A DNA stretch of 7,585 nucleotides, from positions 1-7,585 of the forward strand of contig CANKUF010000028.1 of assembly GCA_947486675.1 (NCBI GenBank), written 5' to 3'. This DNA comes from Acidimicrobiaceae bacterium. Its GTDB lineage: Bacteria > Actinomycetota > Acidimicrobiia > Acidimicrobiales > Ilumatobacteraceae. The notes beneath the pieces were generated by a model. That model saw only the letters and a program-made list of their open reading frames with translations. It did not search any database and was not told the DNA's origin. Position numbers and translations under genes: made by a program. Shown one piece after another: positions 5,715 to 7,585 of the stretch. Each line of letters starts with the position of its first letter. The stretch's first letter is position 1.

Positions 5715-7142
5715 ATGGCCAACGCCCAGACTTCCGCTCACTCACTGCCTGTAACTCTTGGAGCACTTCGCGCCTCGGGTTGGCAATCCATTCCCGTAAA
5801 GGAAGAGTTGCGGCGCAATGCTGTCGCGCGAATTTCGGCTGGACAGCAACTGTTCGACGGAGTGTTGGGTTATGAAGACACGGTGATGCCTCAGTTAGAA
5901 AATGCTTTGTTGGCAGGACACGATGTGATTTTTCTTGGAGAACGTGGTCAGGCAAAAACACGCATGATTAGGTCGCTCACAGGTTTGCTCGATGAATGGA
6001 TGCCAATCATCGAAGGCAGTGAAATTAACGATGATCCGTACAACCCGGTATCGCGTCACGCGCGTGAACTTGTAGAAAAAATGGGCGACAATGCACCAAT
6101 TTCGTGGGTGAACCGCGAAGATCGCTACGGCGAAAAACTTGCAACGCCAGACACGTCAATTGCCGATCTCATTGGCGAAGTTGACCCCATCAAAGTTGCT
6201 GAAGGGCGTTACCTCAGCGACGAACTCACCATCCACTATGGACTTGTCCCACGCACAAATCGCGGCATTTTTGCGATCAACGAATTGCCCGACTTAGCAG
6301 AACGAATTCAAGTGGGTTTGTTGAACGTGCTTGAAGAACGCGACGTGCAAATTCGCGGATACAAAATTCGCTTGCCACTCGATGTGATGTTGGTTGCCTC
6401 GGCAAACCCCGAGGACTACACCAATCGTGGTCGCATGATTACGCCACTGAAAGACCGTTTCGGCAGCCAAATTCGCACGCACTATCCACTTGAAGTGGAA
6501 ACGGAAATGAACATTGTTCGCCAAGAGGCTCGCGCCTCAAGCATTGGCAGCGTTGTTGTTACGTGGCCATCGTTCATGGAAGAAGTCGTGACCACCATCA
6601 GCCACATTGCGCGTGCAAGCAGTCACGTCAACCAACGCAGCGGTGTAAGTGTGCGATTGTCAGTAAGTAACTACGAAACGCTTGCAGCGAACGCAGTTCG
6701 CCGCGCATTACGCATGGGCGAAACACAAGTTGCACCACGCGTGAGTGACCTGGCCTCACTCGCCGCGTCTACTGCCGGAAAAGTGGAATTCGAAACCACA
6801 GAAGACGGTCGAGAGTCTGCAATTTTGGAAAACATTGTGAAGACCGCAGTGCTTCAGGTTTTCAAGCAACGCGTAACTGGAGAAAAGATTCGCGAAGTTG
6901 TTGAAGCATTTGACGGTGGAGTGGTGCTGCATGCCGGCGAAGATGTTGAGTCCGTTGCATACGGCGCCATGTTTACCGATATACCCGCATTACGCGAATT
7001 GGTGACACAAATTGTTGGTGCAGATGCAACGCCTGCTGTGGTGGCAAGTGCGGTGGAGTTTGTGCTGGAGGGCTTGCATCTTTCGAAGCGCCTAAACAAG
7101 GACTCAACAGGTTTACGCGCTACATACCGTTCGCGCGGCTAG
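5715..7142 (+). CDS. AAA+ ATPase, MoxR / magnesium-chelatase ChlI-like (Rv0958-type)
   Basis: A 475-residue AAA+ ATPase with a short N-terminal extension. The core holds Walker A GERGQAKT (75-82), in which Ala replaces the usual Gly before Lys as in MoxR proteins. Walker B is IFAINE (185-190), with Asn in place of the usual Asp before catalytic Glu190. Sensor 1 lies around ANPEDYTNRGR (230-240), followed by PLKDRFG with arginine-finger-like Arg248. A sensor 2 segment, SVRLSVSNYE, carries Arg314. The rest is a helical lid and C-terminal domain. From family knowledge, M. tuberculosis Rv0958 ('possible magnesium chelatase', about 460 residues) is the closest type I recall. Such ATPases usually act with a von Willebrand factor A protein as a chaperone-like remodelling pair. 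No chlorophyll or cobalamin genes are nearby, so a true Mg-chelatase role is unlikely. No VWA gene follows here, as the next gene is on the opposite strand. Confidence 0.88.
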   Translation: MANAQTSAHSLPVTLGALRASGWQSIPVKEELRRNAVARISAGQQLFDGVLGYEDTVMPQLENALLAGHDVIFLGERGQAKTRMIRSLTGLLDEWMPIIEGSEINDDPYNPVSRHARELVEKMGDNAPISWVNREDRYGEKLATPDTSIADLIGEVDPIKVAEGRYLSDELTIHYGLVPRTNRGIFAINELPDLAERIQVGLLNVLEERDVQIRGYKIRLPLDVMLVASANPEDYTNRGRMITPLKDRFGSQIRTHYPLEVETEMNIVRQEARASSIGSVVVTWPSFMEEVVTTISHIARASSHVNQRSGVSVRLSVSNYETLAANAVRRALRMGETQVAPRVSDLASLAASTAGKVEFETTEDGRESAILENIVKTAVLQVFKQRVTGEKIREVVEAFDGGVVLHAGEDVESVAYGAMFTDIPALRELVTQIVGADATPAVVASAVEFVLEGLHLSKRLNKDSTGLRATYRSRG

Positions 7143-7155
7143 GAATCAATTAGCC
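7137..7155. repeat. Short inverted repeat over the second convergent junction
   Basis: GGCTA (7137-7141) and TAGCC (7151-7155) pair around a 9-nt loop, with one further G-T pair inward. The arms include both stop codons: TAG of the ATPase at 7140-7142, and TAA of the cyclase read from 7152 to 7150. Part of the symmetry comes for free from two facing stop codons, and there is no T tract, so terminator function is doubtful. Confidence 0.25.
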
Positions 7156-7585
7156 AACAAAAGGGGAGCGATTCCACACTTCATTGATGTCGGAACGACT
7201 ATCAATGAGTGGCTCGCCCGCAAGAATTGCAACTTCAATTGGTTGAGCAAAACCAGGCAGCACGACAGGTTCGTGAGGCACGGTGTACACGCCAACTGGA
7301 AGTTCGGCAGCTTGGTCAAGTGGAATGAGCGTGCCAAGTCCCGCAGCGGCATCGCATAAGCGCGCTGCCATGTTTGGTGCAGAGCCGATGTAGTCCTGTC
7401 CTTCGAACAACATGGTGTCACCCGTGGCAATACCGATGCGCAGTGAGAGCGGGGCACACGCAACTGCTGCATTGCGCTGCAGCATCATGGCGAAGGTGAT
7501 GCCATCTTCGGCTTCTACGGCAACAGCCATGAGGCCGTCACCCAAGTACTTGTCGATTCGTACGCCTTGATGTGATCCAACTGCG
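7150..7585 (-). CDS. Class III adenylate cyclase catalytic domain, C-terminal part, 5' end outside window
   Basis: The frame is open from the right edge to the TAA at 7152-7150, about 145 visible residues. The start of the visible part reads VRIDKYLGDGLMAV, the KxxGD block of class III nucleotide cyclases. It holds the adenine-selecting lysine and the second metal-binding aspartate. Next comes LRIGIATGD, then DYIGSAPNMAARL, which supplies the adenine-selecting aspartate and the transition-state Asn and Arg. With these residues intact the domain should be catalytically active and ATP-specific, making cyclic AMP; the first metal aspartate lies outside the window. About 60 residues after the core include the usual 'PVVLPGFAQPIEVA' tail strand. 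A TTG at 7545 is only an internal leucine, not a start. Any N-terminal sensor or membrane domain is out of view. The gene converges on the AAA+ gene with a 7-nt gap. Confidence 0.9.
   Translation of the reverse strand, partial: AVGSHQGVRIDKYLGDGLMAVAVEAEDGITFAMMLQRNAAVACAPLSLRIGIATGDTMLFEGQDYIGSAPNMAARLCDAAAGLGTLIPLDQAAELPVGVYTVPHEPVVLPGFAQPIEVAILAGEPLIDSRSDINEVWNRSPFVG

Noticed and set aside
5683..5961. A minus-strand frame overlapping the start of the AAA+ ATPase gene and the divergent spacer
   Set aside because: It conflicts with the well-supported ATPase start and has no family resemblance.
5715..7142. True magnesium chelatase subunit for bacteriochlorophyll or cobaltochelatase
   Set aside because: No ChlD/ChlH, CobN or pigment genes are nearby, and the motifs fit the broader MoxR/Rv0958-like group better.

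Overview
The window is a gene-dense stretch of bacterial chromosome of moderate GC content. It carries seven protein genes, two of them cut by the window edges. No RNA gene, insertion sequence, CRISPR array, phage gene or origin was seen, and no gene-free stretch exceeds about 60 bases. The genes suggest an actinobacterium. One is a small split-barrel protein strongly resembling the mycobacterial F420-dependent biliverdin reductase Rv2074. Another is an AAA+ ATPase of the Rv0958 type. The first gene has an actinobacterial-looking Nei/Fpg glycosylase end, and several starts show a TANNNT -10 box placed 6-7 nt before the ATG, as in leaderless transcripts. The moderate GC would fit an aquatic lineage such as Acidimicrobiia, but that is a guess.

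Layout: bases 1-352 (+) hold the C-terminal end of a Nei/Fpg-type DNA glycosylase with its zinc finger. It meets head-on, with no gap between stop codons, a five-gene run on the minus strand. In transcription order (right to left) this run is: a classical short-chain dehydrogenase/reductase (5656-4769), a 1-Cys peroxiredoxin (4712-4080), an ABC ATPase of the MacB/LolD type (4035-3304), its 846-residue FtsX-like permease (3300-760), and the F420-type flavin/deazaflavin reductase (760-353). The last three are tightly packed (3-nt gap, then a 1-nt TAATG overlap) and are almost certainly one operon. The peroxiredoxin has a good Shine-Dalgarno sequence and a perfect TTGACA -35 box of its own.

A 58-bp divergent spacer separates the reductase from a plus-strand MoxR/Mg-chelatase-like AAA+ ATPase (5715-7142). 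This converges with a 7-nt gap on the C-terminal part of a class III adenylate cyclase (minus strand, runs off the right edge).

Functionally this reads as mostly household and accessory genes: DNA base-excision repair, peroxide reduction, F420-linked reduction and an ABC exporter or lipid/protein-extruding complex. A redox theme is possible but is only inferred from adjacency. I did not find a convincing undescribed system. The points most worth a second look are the coupling of an ABC exporter to an F420-type reductase, the leaderless-promoter pattern, and a dyad over the peroxiredoxin promoter.
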